Notes: generated by a model from the sequence alone, not told the origin. Positions 48,101-60,135 are shown, numbered from the stretch's first letter. The stretch: DNA of 64,000 nucleotides from Lepus europaeus (GCF_033115175.1 NC_084835.1:90951948-91015947); one strand, 5' to 3'. Numbers and translations are program-made.

Positions 48101-48639
48101 CATTGTGGTTTTAATATGCATTTCTCTCACAAGCAAGGTTGAGTGTCTTTTTATATGGTTAGGATACATTTGGGTTTCTGATTCTATGGCTGTCTATTTC
48201 TTTAGTTCGCTTTTCTATAAGGGTGTTAGGCTTTCCTCATCTACTCTAGAGGCTATTAATATGTCAGGGGCATTAATCACTTCTCTTTTTTAAGTTGCAA
48301 CAAGATTTTCTCATCTTGTCAATTTTACCTTTTTGTTGTCCCCATTTTATCCCATGATTCTCAGAAACCATCCCACCTCGTCAGTCATAGACTAATTTTT
48401 TAGTTGTAAGAACTAAACACATCAACATAATAATAGTATTAAGATAGTTTTCAGTTCCCTTTAAGTTAAAATTCAACAATATTATAATGATTTAGTACTA
48501 TTCCAGCTCAACTGTTTAAAAAAGCACAGATTTCGTCAGGATCGCCTCATTAGAAACGCATTTGAGCATTTCTTTTAGATCAGCTAGAAGTGCAATTTAA
48601 AAGTGTGATTTTGTATCTATTGAAATTCTTTTTTTTAAA

Positions 48640-49095
48640 GTTTTTTTTAAGCTTTTATTTAGTGAGAGAAATGCATAGGAAGGTGAGGGCTTTAAGGGAG
48701 AAATTAAGTTGGGGTCCATACCAAGCAGAGAGCAGACCAGGAGCCACATGCAGTGAGCGTTTGGTTATGAGCAGCTACTAGCAGTCTATCACAGGCAGTG
48801 AAGTGAAGGCAAAGTGCACAGGTGGCCCGAAAGGCCACATGCCCCAAAGGCCCAGGGCAACAAGGGGATCCAGGGCTGTGAGGAAAAAAATGGCCAGGCC
48901 CACTATGTTCCTGGCCTTTTATCCACTTCCAAAGGGGAGTGGTCATATAGCCTGATTGGTAGGTGGGCATGCAGGCATACAGGTGGGGTCAGTTAGAGGG
49001 ATGAGATCACACAGGGGCATGGTGAAGGCGTGGTCTCCCAGCTCACAAATCTAATCAAATTTATCCTATCTGTCTGCCTATATCATCCCCCCTCA
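48640..49095 (-). mobile_element. Retroviral LTR part (U3 to poly-A signal)
   Basis: Read on the minus strand it starts near TGAGGGGGGATGATATAGGC, just after the env remnant, and runs to AATAAAAGC close to an A-rich tract at 48632-48652. No U5 is seen after the signal. The copy therefore ends where a polyadenylated transcript would end. Confidence 0.5.
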
Positions 49096-49990
49096 GAGAC
49101 TCCATTCCCTTAATCCTAAGGGATGTTTAAGGGCGTAGAATCATCATATCTTCTATAGTTGCTTCCTGCTTATTAGGGGTGTAGCACAGGCACTGCCTGT
49201 CCTGGGTCTGGAAGCCTCTGCCTATCTTATCTAAAAAATTTACTTTATGAGCTGGAGCATTCTGGTCATTGCCAATGACTGTGTCCCCTGCATTGTCAGT
49301 TATTCCCAGAAATTGAGTTCTGAAACATATAAGTTTATTAGTTAGTATAAGCAAAATTGGAACAAAACCAATAGTGAATGGGTGTCCTTTTTGATGGAAA
49401 GGCTATCCTTATGTAGATTATAAACCTGATTAGCTTGAGCATAGAGAAATGTAATAGAAGAACCTGTCAAGGAGTTTTATTGTCAATAAAGTTCCTAGAG
49501 AGAATCAAAAGAGGAGGCAGGCACAGCATGTCTGCCTTAAGGTGCTGCAGTCTTGATGTGATGAAATCAAAAGATTTACTTACCTTTTTGCTTTGAAGAG
49601 GTACATAAAGTCTCTGATTGGCTTACAGGAAAAATCAGGTCTGTCTTTTGAGTTCACCTGTGAAGGTTTAAGAGGTAGACATTTAATCCTAATTTTACTG
49701 AGGTAGTCATGCTCAGGAGCTCCTGGTAAGGTCCCCTCCATTTAAGCTGCAACTTATCTGAAGAGGATCTTTCTCTGAATGGCTTATTCAGGAATTCCTG
49801 ATGTTGAAGCTTTTGTTGAAAGCTCTTTAATTCCTTGGAACAGCTTTTGTAGATCCCCTGTCCAGCACAGAGTGTACATATCGGACCTTTTAAATCACAT
49901 ACAAAGGTTTAGAATCCAAATCCTGAAATCCATATTCCATAGAATCCTGCCATCAACGATTTCCAATGTTGGAGATTCTGTTAAAAAAAA
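49096..49990 (-). pseudogene. Endogenous retrovirus pol end and damaged env
   Basis: On the minus strand, about 49.70-49.78 kb encodes a WRGPYQ motif with downstream TSVKLG, matching the GPY/F module at the C-terminus of gammaretrovirus-like integrases. A short region follows, then a 75-codon open frame (49127-49354) ahead of the LTR, possibly the env cytoplasmic end or non-coding sequence. Most of env is missing and stops are frequent. Class I-like assignment rests on the integrase motif only. Defective. Confidence 0.5.
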
Positions 49991-50470
49991 AAAAAGAAAT
50001 TTCATGAAAGAACTAATCCTTTTGGCTAGATTCCTTCTATATCAATGATGATAAAACATGTATGTGGCTCTATGTTCTGTATTCTCAGAGATGTTGGTCA
50101 GGTGTGGTCATAAGAGGAGGCAGAGAAGAGGATCAAGAAAACAAGCAAGACTTATAAAACTCACAGGCCTCAGAGACAGAATCATGCTGAGAGGGCTCAC
50201 CCAGGAGGAGAGCCAAGGGAATGCACTTGACCAGACATATCGGAACAGAACTAGAGAGAGTCTGAGTCAATGCCTTCATTGGGGATTAGGCTGTAGTACA
50301 CAGGAAATAGTGTACCAGGAGGTTTCTCTGTTTTGTTTGGGTGTTATTGGATCTGCATCAGGGGAGGACAAGAACTTGGGGTAGGGCAAACCTGATCATG
50401 CTGGTGCACCTGGCAATCTGGGAGGGGTTATCATAGCCTGTTTCTGGGGATGTTGGGGCAACAAGAGAAT
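49991..50470. other. Unassigned sequence
   Basis: Begins with an A13 run (49982-49994). The plus-strand frame at 50058-50384 has no recognised domain. Possibly more of the retroviral remnant, but I found no motif. Confidence 0.35.
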
Positions 50471-50472
50471 AT

Positions 50473-50550
50473 GAAGATTTATTAAATTCTTATGTCTACT
50501 TGAAGGAGGGAGAAAGGAATGGAGGGAGGGAAGGAGGGCGGGAGAGAGAA

Positions 50551-50590
<40 letters not shown>

Positions 50591-50810
50591 AAATCCCCAG
50601 GTGCCTATAATGACAAGTTGAGTTGAACTGAAGCCAGGAGCTAGGAACTCAATCCAGGTCTCCTAAAAGGAGGAGCCCAGCTATTTGAGCCATCACTTGC
50701 TGCTTTCCAGGATCTGCATGAGCAGCAGGCTGGGGTCAGGAGCTGGAGTTCAGTGCTCCAATATTGGATGCAGCCACCATAACTGACATGTTAAATGCTA
50801 GCTAAATGTC
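50473..50810 (-). mobile_element. Old C-repeat SINE
   Basis: Antisense copy with GGGA/GA-rich block 50506-50587, GCCAGGAGCTAGGAACTCAA, GGAGTTCAGTGCTCCAATAT and a decayed head. Confidence 0.85.
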
Positions 50811-50994
50811 TGCTGCATATGAACTTTCTTTTTTTGTGAGATATTATTTATTGTAATACTCTTGTGTTCTTGCCATGCATACTGAAAGGAGATTATTAAT
50901 ACATTAGGTTCTCAGGGTAACAGCAAATGCATGATAATTACTATAACATAATTCTCATATTAATATGATATTAATACAGATATGCTAACTATAT
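50811..50994. other. AT-rich spacer
   Basis: ATATTAATATGATATTAATA tract near 50955; no gene. Confidence 0.5.
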
Positions 50995-51345
50995 ATACTA
51001 CTGTATGACAGAACAGTAATTTACAAAGAATGGACATTTATTTCTTACAGTTCTGGAGGCCAGCAAATCCAAGATCAAGGCACTTGGCTTTGGTATCTGG
51101 TGAGATACCTATTCCAGTAGTATCTTTCTACAGTGGCATTTTCACATAGAAGAAAGAAAAAAGAGACAAACCCTCCTTGAAACATTATGTGTTAGGGCAT
51201 TAACCCCTTTAGGATGGAAGAGCCCTCATGACTTAATCATTCCCTCAAATGTTTCACCTCCACTCCCACCTCTTAATGCCAGCACGGGGACTAATTCTCC
51301 ACATGAATTTTGGAGTGGACACCATATTCAAACCATAGCAGCATC
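50995..51345 (-). mobile_element. MLT1-like LTR (ERVL-MaLR)
   Basis: Antisense: TTTCTTACAGTTCTGGAGGC, CAAATCCAAGATCAAGGCAC, then GAGCCCTCATGACTTAATCA, CACCTCTTAATGCCAGCAC and the reversed LTR start CACATGAATTTTGGAGTGGA with ACCATAGCAGCA. Strong match to the MLT1 pattern. Confidence 0.85.
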
Positions 51346-51590
51346 CAACTTTTTTTTTTTTTGAGGAATTCATCTAAAAACTGAGAATCCTGACTCTAAT
51401 CCTACCAATTTTGCAGAGCTTTGTGCCAGATGAAAAGAGTGTTGCAAGCCATAAAGTAGTGTATTAATATAGCATGATATAATCACACCAAGGCCTGATA
51501 TCAGTGACCAAGTATGGGAAAGAATTTATCAGTGTTGATTAAATAAATTAAAAACTAGTTGGATCCTTTCAATTTTTAGTAACTTTCTTT
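51346..51590. other. Unassigned sequence
   Basis: Nothing recognised apart from a T run at 51350-51361. Confidence 0.5.
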
Positions 51591-51599
51591 TTTTAAAAT

Positions 51600-51735
51600 T
51601 CATTTTATTTTTCTTTATTTTTATTTTTTTAAAAGGTAATCTACAGATGTGAAATTAATACTTCAAGATGTGGTGACTTTGAACAGCCCTTGTCTCAACT
51701 GTTGAGAAATAGTCTTCGTTTCTTTTCTTTTTTTT
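51600..51735 (+). mobile_element. Old LINE-1 3'UTR fragment
   Basis: GAACAGCCCTTGTCTCAACT with GTTGAGAAATAGTC matches the L1 3'UTR block GATCAGCCCTTGTCCTGACT near 27.36 kb. Confidence 0.55.
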
Positions 51736-51856
51736 CTTTTAAAGATTTATTTATTTATTTGAAAGAGTTACACAGAGGCAGAGAGAGAGAGTGAGAAGAA
51801 GAGAGTGAGAGGGAGAGAAAGAGAGCAAGAGAGGGAGGGAGGGAGGGGGTGCGGGG

Positions 51857-51895
<39 letters not shown>

Positions 51896-52111
51896 GATGG
51901 CTAGAGCTGTGCTGATCCAAAGCCAGGAGTCAGGAGCTTCTTCCAGTTCTCCCACATGGGTCAGGGGCCCAAGGACTTGGGCCATTTTCTACTGCTTTCC
52001 CAGGCCATAGCTGGATAGGAAGTAGAGCAGCTGTGACTCGAACCAGCGGCCATATGGGATGTCAGCACTGCAGGCAGTGGCCTTACCCACTATGCCACAG
52101 AGCCTGCCCCT
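51736..52111 (-). mobile_element. C-repeat SINE with long GA/GGGA tract
   Basis: Antisense copy: AAAGATTTATTTATTTATTT, purine-rich tract 51776-51892, GCTGATCCAAAGCCAGGAGT, GTGACTCGAACCAGCGGCC and head TATGCCACAGAGCCTGCCCC. Confidence 0.93.
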
Positions 52112-52780
52112 TTGGTAACTTTTTTAATGTGACTTAGCCAGGTGACAGTGTCATATCTGATCCAAACTTTTACTCCATCCATCTGCTTATGTCCTGAATT
52201 TCCCTGAAAAAATAAGAAAAAGAGATGTGTCCATGTGCATGCCTGTGTTTGTCTGGCAGGCAGAATTTGAGCATATGTGGCATCTTAGAATGAGATGTGT
52301 GGCATCTTAGAATGAGATAGGGGCTTCATTTGAATGATCCAGTTTGGCTTTGAACAAGGTCATAGAGCTCAAAGCTCTAGACTGCCCTGCTAAAATTCTG
52401 GTACAGAAAAGAAGAAAGGGTAAGAAATATTCATTAAAATTTCCATAGAAATCATGATTCAAGAAAGAAATGCCACAGACTGTCAAAAAATAGGTATTGA
52501 TAATCTTCTTTTTTCTGAAGCCGTGCATAAGTGTAAAATACTCACATATAATTTTGATGTTTCTTCATTATCTTATATAATTGTCTTTATTTGTAGATTT
52601 TTCCTGTTGTCTTAACTATGCTTAAGTACCCTCTTTACCAAAAATGCCCCGAACTTATCATTTAGGACACAAGTCATGTTTTTCCTTTTCCATAAACTTG
52701 TCCTCAATTAATTCAGTTCACCTTTCTTTTATACAAGTGAGTTCTGTCAATGTTTTTTTTTTTTTTTAACTGAACTGCTT
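52112..52780. other. Unassigned sequence
   Basis: Contains a 23-bp imperfect local tandem repeat around 52272-52318 (GTGGCATCTTAGAATGAGAT twice). No gene. Confidence 0.5.
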
Positions 52781-52829
52781 TACCGTGTAGGACCAGACAG
52801 ATCTGTGAATTAAGAGACCAGAACTGGAG

Positions 52830-52990
52830 GAAACCTTAGAGGTTATCAAGTTTAAAACCTTTATTTCACTCATGATGAAGCTGCAATCTAGAAAGCTGGA
52901 GTCTTCAAAGTTTACACATATTTCTAGCTTGACAGAACTGGGAAAAGAATCAGGTCCCTTGATCCCAGCCTAGGGCTCCTTCCACTGTAC
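52830..52990 (-). mobile_element. MIR SINE relic
   Basis: Antisense MIR-type order: GAGGAAACCTTAGAGGTTAT, a decayed 'cagatgaggaaactg' block near 52870-52890, GAACTGGGAAAAGAATCAGG and TCCTTCCACTGTACCGC. Confidence 0.6.
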
Positions 52991-53014
52991 CGCTTACACC
53001 CAACCTTCACTTTA

Positions 53015-53165
53015 ACAGAAACCTGCTGTGTGGCCTCAGGCAGTTCATATGACCTCTCTTTACCTTGGCTTTCTTGTTTAAAAAATGGAGCTAATATAAA
53101 TCTCAGAATTTCTATCTATCTTGGACACACTTTGTGAATCAGGGGAGACATATGAGTTAGTATTT
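53015..53165 (+). mobile_element. MIR SINE relic
   Basis: CCTGCTGTGTGGCCTCAGGC then AGTTCATATGACCTCTCTTT, CTTTCTTGTTTAAAAAATGG and a decayed 3' part: clear MIR sense pattern. Confidence 0.75.
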
Positions 53166-54835
53166 ATGTGACTAGACATGAAATCACTTTGAAATAATAA
53201 AATTATGTCCAAGAATAATATATAGTTCTAGTGAGATAGTTATGGGCCAAGCTTATGTAGAATCAATATTAACTGGCAATAATGAAATTGATAATGTGGC
53301 AGAAATGTCTGTGTATTTGTGTTCCTGATATTAGCAAACCAAGAAAAAAAGCTTTAAAAATTGGAAAATGAGGGCAAAGTAGAAATAGCAAAGCACGAAT
53401 CTGTACACCTCAAAATGACTCCCCAAAGACCCAAGGAATATGTGAGTTAAGGAGATCCCATTAAGGGGAAGTAGAGGGGCTTGTAAAATTGTATCCAATA
53501 TGTGGTAGATTAAACATCTGCTGCAGACATAAAATGAATCCCACTCGGAGACAGCCATATCCTCTTTAGAAATAACACTGTTCATAATAATATAATATAC
53601 AGTACAACCATGGTAAGGAGAAGACACATTAACCCATTAATTTAAAGAGTTTCAATCTCATTTTTATTTATATTTAAGCTTTTAATCTTGGAATAATTAG
53701 TCATTACTTGTATTTAATGACTGGCTTGCTAATTGTGTATCCCAGGATGGAGAAGAGAAAAGTTAACATACTCACAAACTAGACATTAACTGTGTTAATG
53801 ATCAAATTCTCTGAGATTATGACTATTATAAGCCATAGTTAACAGTTATAACCATTATTTTTGTATTATTTTCCCTTTTACTGAGAAAAAAAAACAGAAA
53901 TGTCCTGGAGGCTCAGATATAAATGATGAGTGCTGGCCTCACCGGTATTATGGTTCTATTAGGAAGAACAACTTCTGAGTCAAGTCTTGTTTTCTTAATC
54001 ATTATTAGGGCTCAGTAAAGTAAATGCTGGTTCTGGTCAACTGAGTAAATAGGCTCTCCTCTTCTCATTATAGTGTTATACAGGGTTTATGCCTGGACAA
54101 ATATAACTTCCCAGCTGTTGGAAAAATTCCCATCAGTTCTTATGTGGTTAAAAAAAAATGTAATTAAGGATGGTGCTACAAACTGCAAGCCTGGGGAAGA
54201 ATTTACCTCATTGGAAAACTTCTGAACCTCAGGAAGGCTTGTGAAGCTTGTGCCAAGCTAGTAGACTCTGTCTTCTCCATACTGTATCCTCTCTTCTCCA
54301 TGTGGGGTCTTCCTGGAATGAGGCTAATGAACACTGGCAGATGCCTATGATTGATCACTAAAGATTTCAAACCCTGGTTGAAGTCTTAGTTAAAGGACTG
54401 TCTTCACACCCTTGGCCTTTGAAGCCAGCATTCCAAGGGATGGCTGGACTGGGTGAGAGGGCATGATTTTCTTCTAAAACACTGTGCTTACAGGTCAGAG
54501 TCCTACCGCACACAGAGAATCAATATTATTAGCCCATTTGAGGTCTACTATCTGCAATTTCTTTATTCTCTTAGAATAGTTTTTATCTTTGGCTAATAGT
54601 TAAATGAAGGTGAATTGAAATATTTATTTTTAAAATGTCATTTAATTTTAGACAAAATTTACTAGAAAACGAGTATTAGCTTTAGAATTATATTAACATG
54701 TAGTTTGTATTAAGTTTTTCTAGGATGAAATCATTCATATGAAAACATAAATATTTTCAATATAGAAATTCGATTAGAGAATTTCCAATGAGAAGTGAAA
54801 TTAAGATTTAGATTATATTGGGATGAATGATATAC
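53166..54835. other. Unassigned sequence, no gene seen
   Basis: About 1.7 kb of AT-rich DNA. The 98-codon minus frame at 53331-53627 has no recognised domain. Confidence 0.45.
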
Positions 54836-54839
54836 TTTA

Positions 54840-54925
54840 TGTGAATTCAGCAAACATTGACTGCTGACTGTGTCCCAGGCATTGCTCTAAGATGGTGCTG
54901 AAAGCAGGCAGAATATCAGTCTTGA
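54840..54925 (+). mobile_element. Possible L2 LINE relic
   Basis: TTCAGCAAACATTGACTGCT then TGTGTCCCAGGCATTGCTCT match the L2 theme. Confidence 0.5.
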
Positions 54926-55257
54926 CAAACCATGATGAACAAGGAAGATTGGGGTATAAAAGAATGTCTCTGTGAGTGTGTGTGGGGGCCGATAACCTAT
55001 ACAGGCTCTGGGGAAAACTTCCTTGGGTTATTAAGTTTCATCCAAGAGTTAGACCATTTTCTCTTTTAATGAGGATTCCTAAAACTCGAAAGGAATGCAG
55101 GGGTCACATCAACAGGACTTTTTCAACAATAACAAACAAACAAGCAAAAAGCCACAAGGGGTCATTGTATGGCTAGATGCTAGAAGCAAGCCTGAAAATG
55201 ACAACATACAACAAAACATGATAGAAATAGAAAAATAGGAAGAAAAATTATATTGAA

Positions 55258-55578
55258 GGAGCTGGCACTGTGGTATAGCAGGTAAGGCTACCTGCTGTAG
55301 TGCCAGATTCCCATATGGGCGCTGGTTCGAGGCCTCACAGCTCCACTTCTGATCTGGCTCTCTGTTGTGGCCTAGGAAAGCAGTGGAGGATGGCCCAAGT
55401 GCTTGGGCCCCTGCACCCACATGGGAGACCCAGAAGAAGCTCCTGGTTCCTGATTTTGGATCGGTACAGCTCTAGCCATTGCGGCCATATGAGAGTGAAC
55501 CAGCAGATGCAGGACCTCTCTATCTGCCTTTGACTTCTCTGTAACTCTGCCTGTCAAATAAAATAAATAAATCTTTAA
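55258..55578 (+). mobile_element. C-repeat SINE
   Basis: Head GAGCTGGCACTGTGGTATAG, B box GGTTCGAGGCCTC, tail AAATAAAATAAATAAATCTT. Duplication AAAATTAYATTGA at 55244-55256 and 55579-55591. Confidence 0.94.
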
Positions 55579-55594
55579 AAAATTACATTGAAAT

Positions 55595-57215
55595 CACACA
55601 ACTTCTATATTCACATGGTTTGAGCACAATTTTGAAATATTAAAGATTCCGAATGCAAGGTTTTCATGCAATATTCTTTCTGCTAGGAGCGTGAAGGTTC
55701 TTGGTGCTGGTCTCTTCATAATGCTATCAGGAAAGGAAGGTGTGATTAACACTGTGTTGCATCTTCTGTGGCAATAAACTTATGGTAGACAATGGAGGCC
55801 CTGTTAATCTTTGTACATTATAAGAAAGATAATGGTTGATAGAAAATGGCCACTCCCTTTCTTGTGAGTCACATGTTACCAGAAGCCTGTCTTTTCCTGA
55901 AATTCATTTTCTTAACTTTTTTAAAAATAATAACTGACAAAAGTTCACTAACATGTCTTTGTCCCTGTTTCTGGGGCATCCTTCATATAATGTTCTGGAG
56001 GAAATTTTCCTTTCATGTAAGTGTATGTATGTGGGATTTGGTGGGAGGAGGATGGTGTTTCCCAGTGATTTCTTCAGATATACATGAACACATCCTTTGA
56101 CACCTAATTATCTGACTTTTGAAAACAGCTTTTATTTACTGGGCAGTAAAACATTGAAGTGTTCAATTTTGGCACCCAAGGAAGCAATTTTTTTTTTTGC
56201 TTTGATCAGCTGAAGGGAATGGGAAGCTTAGTTGTTCCTCTGCTGTAACTTCTTTTATCAGTTTCTTGACAAGTGGTACGATTAAACTGGTGATTTTTTA
56301 AAATACTGAGATAAGACTGAATTATCTCAATTTAACTTAGTCCAGAGGAGGAGAGTTTTTTTTAGGCTAGGCACTGTTGTCCTCCTTCTGGAACGAGAGG
56401 CAGCAAGGACTACTTTTGTCCATTCTAGCAACCCAGACACTTCCTGAGTCACATCCTGTTTGCCTTTCATTCATTAAGAAGTCTTTCAGGAGGATATGGA
56501 GGAGAGGGGCACACAACTCCAGTGCTTTCAAGAACTGGGGACCTGGCGTGGTGGGGGTGGGGGGAAGTTCAGCGTTCCCAGAGCCAGATGTGAGAGATTC
56601 GATAGGGCCAGGAGTGCCCTGGAGTGCCAGCCTTTTCTGCCCTCACCCTGGGCCCCCCGAAGAACATGCCTGATTGAAGTCCTCTTTCCCAGCAGGATGT
56701 GGGTCAGGGAGGAGCTCTTCCCTTAGGGTTAGATCCTTCCCTCTCCTGCTGCCTATCCTTTTGCCTTTGAACCCTGAAGTTAGAGGACCAGGCACTGGGG
56801 AATAACTCTATGGGTACTGGACAGAAGTCTGAATGTCTGTGGGTATGAGTGTGTATGTCTGTAGGTGTGTGTGGTTTTGTGTCTTCATCTGCAGAAGTCT
56901 TGCCACCAGTTAGTGTTGAGAGAATCTCCATTGGGGGGAGACCTGGCATTTGTTTTCTACTTAAAAAGATACCACGCCCTTGTGCATGAGGGAAGAGCTT
57001 TAGAGTTAGACATTTTCCCTATGGACATCCTCTTGGTTTGCTTTGTGGGAAGGGGGAACGGGTAAGTGATTTTTATCTCTAGCCATTGAAACAGCTGTTC
57101 TCACACTGAATTTGTACTATTGCATATATGTAGACATCTTTCTTTTCACTGAAACAGTGTTTATCAGTAGTTCAGAACTATTTATTTGCTCCTGGGTATA
57201 AAAACATTTTTTATT
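55595..57215. other. Unassigned sequence; GC-richer patch, no gene proven
   Basis: 56.38-56.78 kb is GC-richer than its surroundings and holds two overlapping plus-strand frames (56377-56673, 56496-56726) without domains. No CpG-island density. A TG-rich stretch lies at 56835-56875. Confidence 0.4.
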
Positions 57216-57227
57216 GAAAAAGGAAAA

Positions 57228-57241
57228 GGAATAAAAGAAAG

Positions 57242-57319
<78 letters not shown>

Positions 57320-57350
57320 GCGGGAGGGAGGGAGGGAGGGAGGAAGGAAA
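57228..57350 (+). repeat. (GAAA)n microsatellite grading into (GGGA)n
   Basis: About 20 tandem GAAA units (to about 57318) followed by GGGA/GGAA units. Apparent open frames on both strands across it are artefacts of the repeat. Confidence 0.97.
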
Positions 57351-57359
57351 GGTATCCCC

Positions 57360-59160
57360 CCTCCCACTATGATAGCCAAAAAGATCAAGACTGCAAGTCC
57401 CCATGAAATACCTTGTTTTGACAGTGGAGCCTTCATGGGCAGCACAAAAGAAAGGAGGCCTTGAGAAAAAGGAGAACAAAGTCTTGGGAGGAGTGAGATG
57501 TGTGTTGGATCATAGAGGCAGGCACTGGGGACTCAGGTACTGCAGAGTTTTAAGTTAAGACTGAATTTTAGAGGCTGTTAACTTTTAAGAAGTGTACATA
57601 ATTGAATTTCTTGCATTTTTCTAGTTTTGCTCTCATATATTCTGTATTTCATGACTTTGCTTTTTACTGCTTTCATTATGAGTTAAATATACAGGCAGCT
57701 TTATGTGGAATTAATATCCAAGATGCTGGGATAATGTAAGCTGCTCTTAACAATTGGTCACAATTCATTTTAAATTAGTAAATTCATTTAAATGAATTAA
57801 TTGGGTCATTATTTGCATATAGTTGTTTCCAAGTTTTATTGGGAATAAAGTAGTAAAAGACTTGGCTCTGCTAATTTTGGCATCACTGTAACTTAGGACA
57901 AGAATGGCCCATTTTCCCTCTCTCCATTTTATAGTCCCATAATTTCCCTAATTACTTCTGCGTGAAGAAGTCAAATTGGAGTTGAGTTGTTGGCAAATAA
58001 ATGAGACCAGTTGAATTGTAGCATCACAGAGTTTGGGTACAATCACATTTTATCATGTAGCAGAGAGTTATGTATTATTAGTGTGAAGGAGAATGCAAAA
58101 CTATCAACCAAACCAGAACGGAAGAGAAATTCACCCTCCTTAAAGAAGACTTACATTCTCCTCTGACCTGACCACCATCAGCCTTTTTGATTACCACAGC
58201 CATTGCCATTCCTCTTGGCTCTGTGTTCATAAGGCATTTACTGTGTTATGCTTTGTTTAGCTTATATGGGTTGGTCTTTACTTTTTTTCCCAAATAAAAT
58301 CTTTTAAGAATAAATACTGTTTAATATTATTTTCTTATATCTCTCACAGTTGGACTCAACTAAACATAGGCAAGGGTAATGGTCAAATAACACAGTAACC
58401 AAAATGTGAGAATATAGGAATTGATCCTGTATACTCAAGTCCAGTGGCGGAAGCTGCTCTGAAGTTGCCCTACATGTCTTATATTGACCCGTTAGTGGCA
58501 GGATTGTCAAAACTTCCAGCAGATCCCTGAAAGTTTGGAGTACTCAAGGGTAATGTGTACTTCCAGCTTGGCTGTATATCATAGGTGAACTGTCAACCCT
58601 AGATATGAGATAGCATTGTTATTGCTAGAACTCAGATATTTCTGATTTCAGTGGTCTGTAACTAAACCTAAAACCATGCTTCCTTTTGACATGCAAATTA
58701 TTACAACATAATTTTCCATGTTTCAGTCCAACAAAAGCTCAGGCTTTTGCCATGTTCTTACCAAAATATCTTTGGACATATACAGGATGACTGACAGGCT
58801 CAGTTCCTTCAGTTCTTTCAGGTTGTGGTTGCCAGTTGCAACCAGCAACCAGCTCTAGAGCACTGCATCCTTCTGCTGTTGTTTCTGCCTTTGTGAAACC
58901 ACTTTTCTCCAGGAAGCTGCTGCTTCCTCTGCACTTGTTACTGCACGTATGGGCCAAGTCTTGCCTGCAATTCTACATGGTGGTGGTGGAAGAGAGCTCC
59001 TAGTCCTTCAACACTATATAAAAAATTAAAGGAAGCATGAAGAAACCCAGATGTGGAAAATGAGAGGACTCTTTTCAAAGACCATTGGCTATTGACCTCT
59101 TCAGAGTGATCCTCAATGAATCCATTTTTCCTTAACTCTGGCTGGTGGCAGGAACCAACT
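57360..59160. other. Unassigned sequence, no gene proven
   Basis: About 1.8 kb. At 58739-58957 (-) a 72-codon frame looks compositionally protein-like, but I recognise no family. The sequence upstream on that strand is broken by stops. Confidence 0.4.
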
Positions 59161-59180
59161 ATATCCAGCAGGTAACTTTT

Positions 59181-59518
59181 TAAAAAGATGTATTTATTTA
59201 TTCGAAAGGCAAAGTCACAGAGAGGCAGAGGCAGAGGCAGAGAGAGAGAGAGAGAGAATTCTTTCATCTGCTGGTTAACTTTCCAAATGGCTGCAACAGC
59301 TGGAGCTGGGCCGATCTGAAGCCAGGAGCCAGGAGCTTCTTCCTGGTCTCCCACATGGGTGAAGGGGCCCAAGGCCTTGGGCCATCTTCTACTGCTTTCC
59401 CAGGCTGTAGCAGAGAGCTGGATCAGAACTGGAACAGCTAGGACTCAAACTGGCACCCATATGGGATACTGGTACTGCAGGCAGCAGCTTTTTACTTGCT
59501 ACACCACAGCGCCAGCTC
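59181..59518 (-). mobile_element. C-repeat SINE
   Basis: Antisense full-length copy with head CTACACCACAGCGCCAGCTC. Exact 16-bp duplication CCAGCAGGTAACTTTT at 59165-59180 and 59519-59534. Confidence 0.96.
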
Positions 59519-59534
59519 CCAGCAGGTAACTTTT

Positions 59535-59984
59535 GGCCAGTACTTTTCTGAAAGCCTAGAATTCAACTCTCTGTAGTTCAAATGTGAGACTCCTTGTTTG
59601 CTTTTCTTATGCATATCCCTTATGCCCATCTGTTTAACCCATCAACTGTAAGTCAATTCCCATCTACTATATTTTCCTATAGTGGGTCCCATGGTTGGGG
59701 GTCACCTCAGATAGCATACCAGCAATCCACCCCAGGTTACCTTGAGCCCATTTCTGTTCCTCTCCTTTTTAAGTATATACTTTAGGATGAAATGAAAAAA
59801 ATATGAGGACTAAATGTACCTTCTGCCTTATTGTAAGCCAATTTCCTATTGTCTACTACTGAGCAAAAGTACATGTTCAAGAGTTCAAGTTTAAGAGCAG
59901 GAGAACATCTCAAAATAATACAGTAATGCTCAATTAAGTGGAGTTTAAGTGATGATGCAACGAGAACCATAATAAGCAGATAGT
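59535..59984. other. Unassigned sequence
   Basis: Nothing recognised. Confidence 0.5.
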
Positions 59985-59998
59985 AAGATGTATACAAC

Positions 59999-60135
59999 TG
60001 GGGCCAGTGCTGTGGCATAGTGGGTAAGCCCAATGGATGACTCTCTCTCTCTCTCTCTCTCTCGCTCTCACTCTCTCTGCCTCTTCCTCTCTGTAACTCT
60101 GCCTTTAAAATAAAATAAAATAGATCTTTAAAAAA
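59999..60135 (+). mobile_element. C-repeat SINE with large internal deletion
   Basis: Head GGGGCCAGTGCTGTGGCATA and GTGGGTAAGC run directly into CCAATGGATGA and the (CT)n region, so about 200 bp including the B box are missing. Duplication AAGATGTRYACAA at 59985-59997 and 60136-60148. About 137 bp in place of the usual 320-350. Confidence 0.93.

Larger units (their letters stand above)
44390..48280 (-). mobile_element. Ancient L1M-type LINE-1, fragmented
   Basis: Antisense old L1. Its 3'UTR part is at about 44.40-44.79 kb (GTTCCCTTTTAGTGGGAAAT, AGAATCTGGGTACTAAAGG). The later part with decayed ORF2-end/3' sequence is at about 46.18-47.13 and 48.10-48.28 kb (GTGTGGCTGTACCATAGTTC, GGATTGGAATTGCTGAGTTG, TATGCATTTCTCTCACAAGC). 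Interrupted by three C repeats and a young L1. Some of the 45.2-46.2 kb sequence is too decayed to assign. Confidence 0.7.

Noticed and set aside
50058..50384. 108-codon plus-strand frame, considered as retroviral gag
   Set aside because: No zinc knuckle, protease or other retroviral motif, and it is on the strand opposite to the nearby retroviral remnant.
56377..56726. Overlapping plus-strand frames in a GC-richer patch, considered as a possible exon
   Set aside because: No domain, no convincing splice sites and two competing frames; composition alone is not enough.
58739..58957. 72-codon minus-strand frame with protein-like composition
   Set aside because: No recognised family, upstream sequence is broken by stops, and no poly-A or duplication marks a retrocopy.
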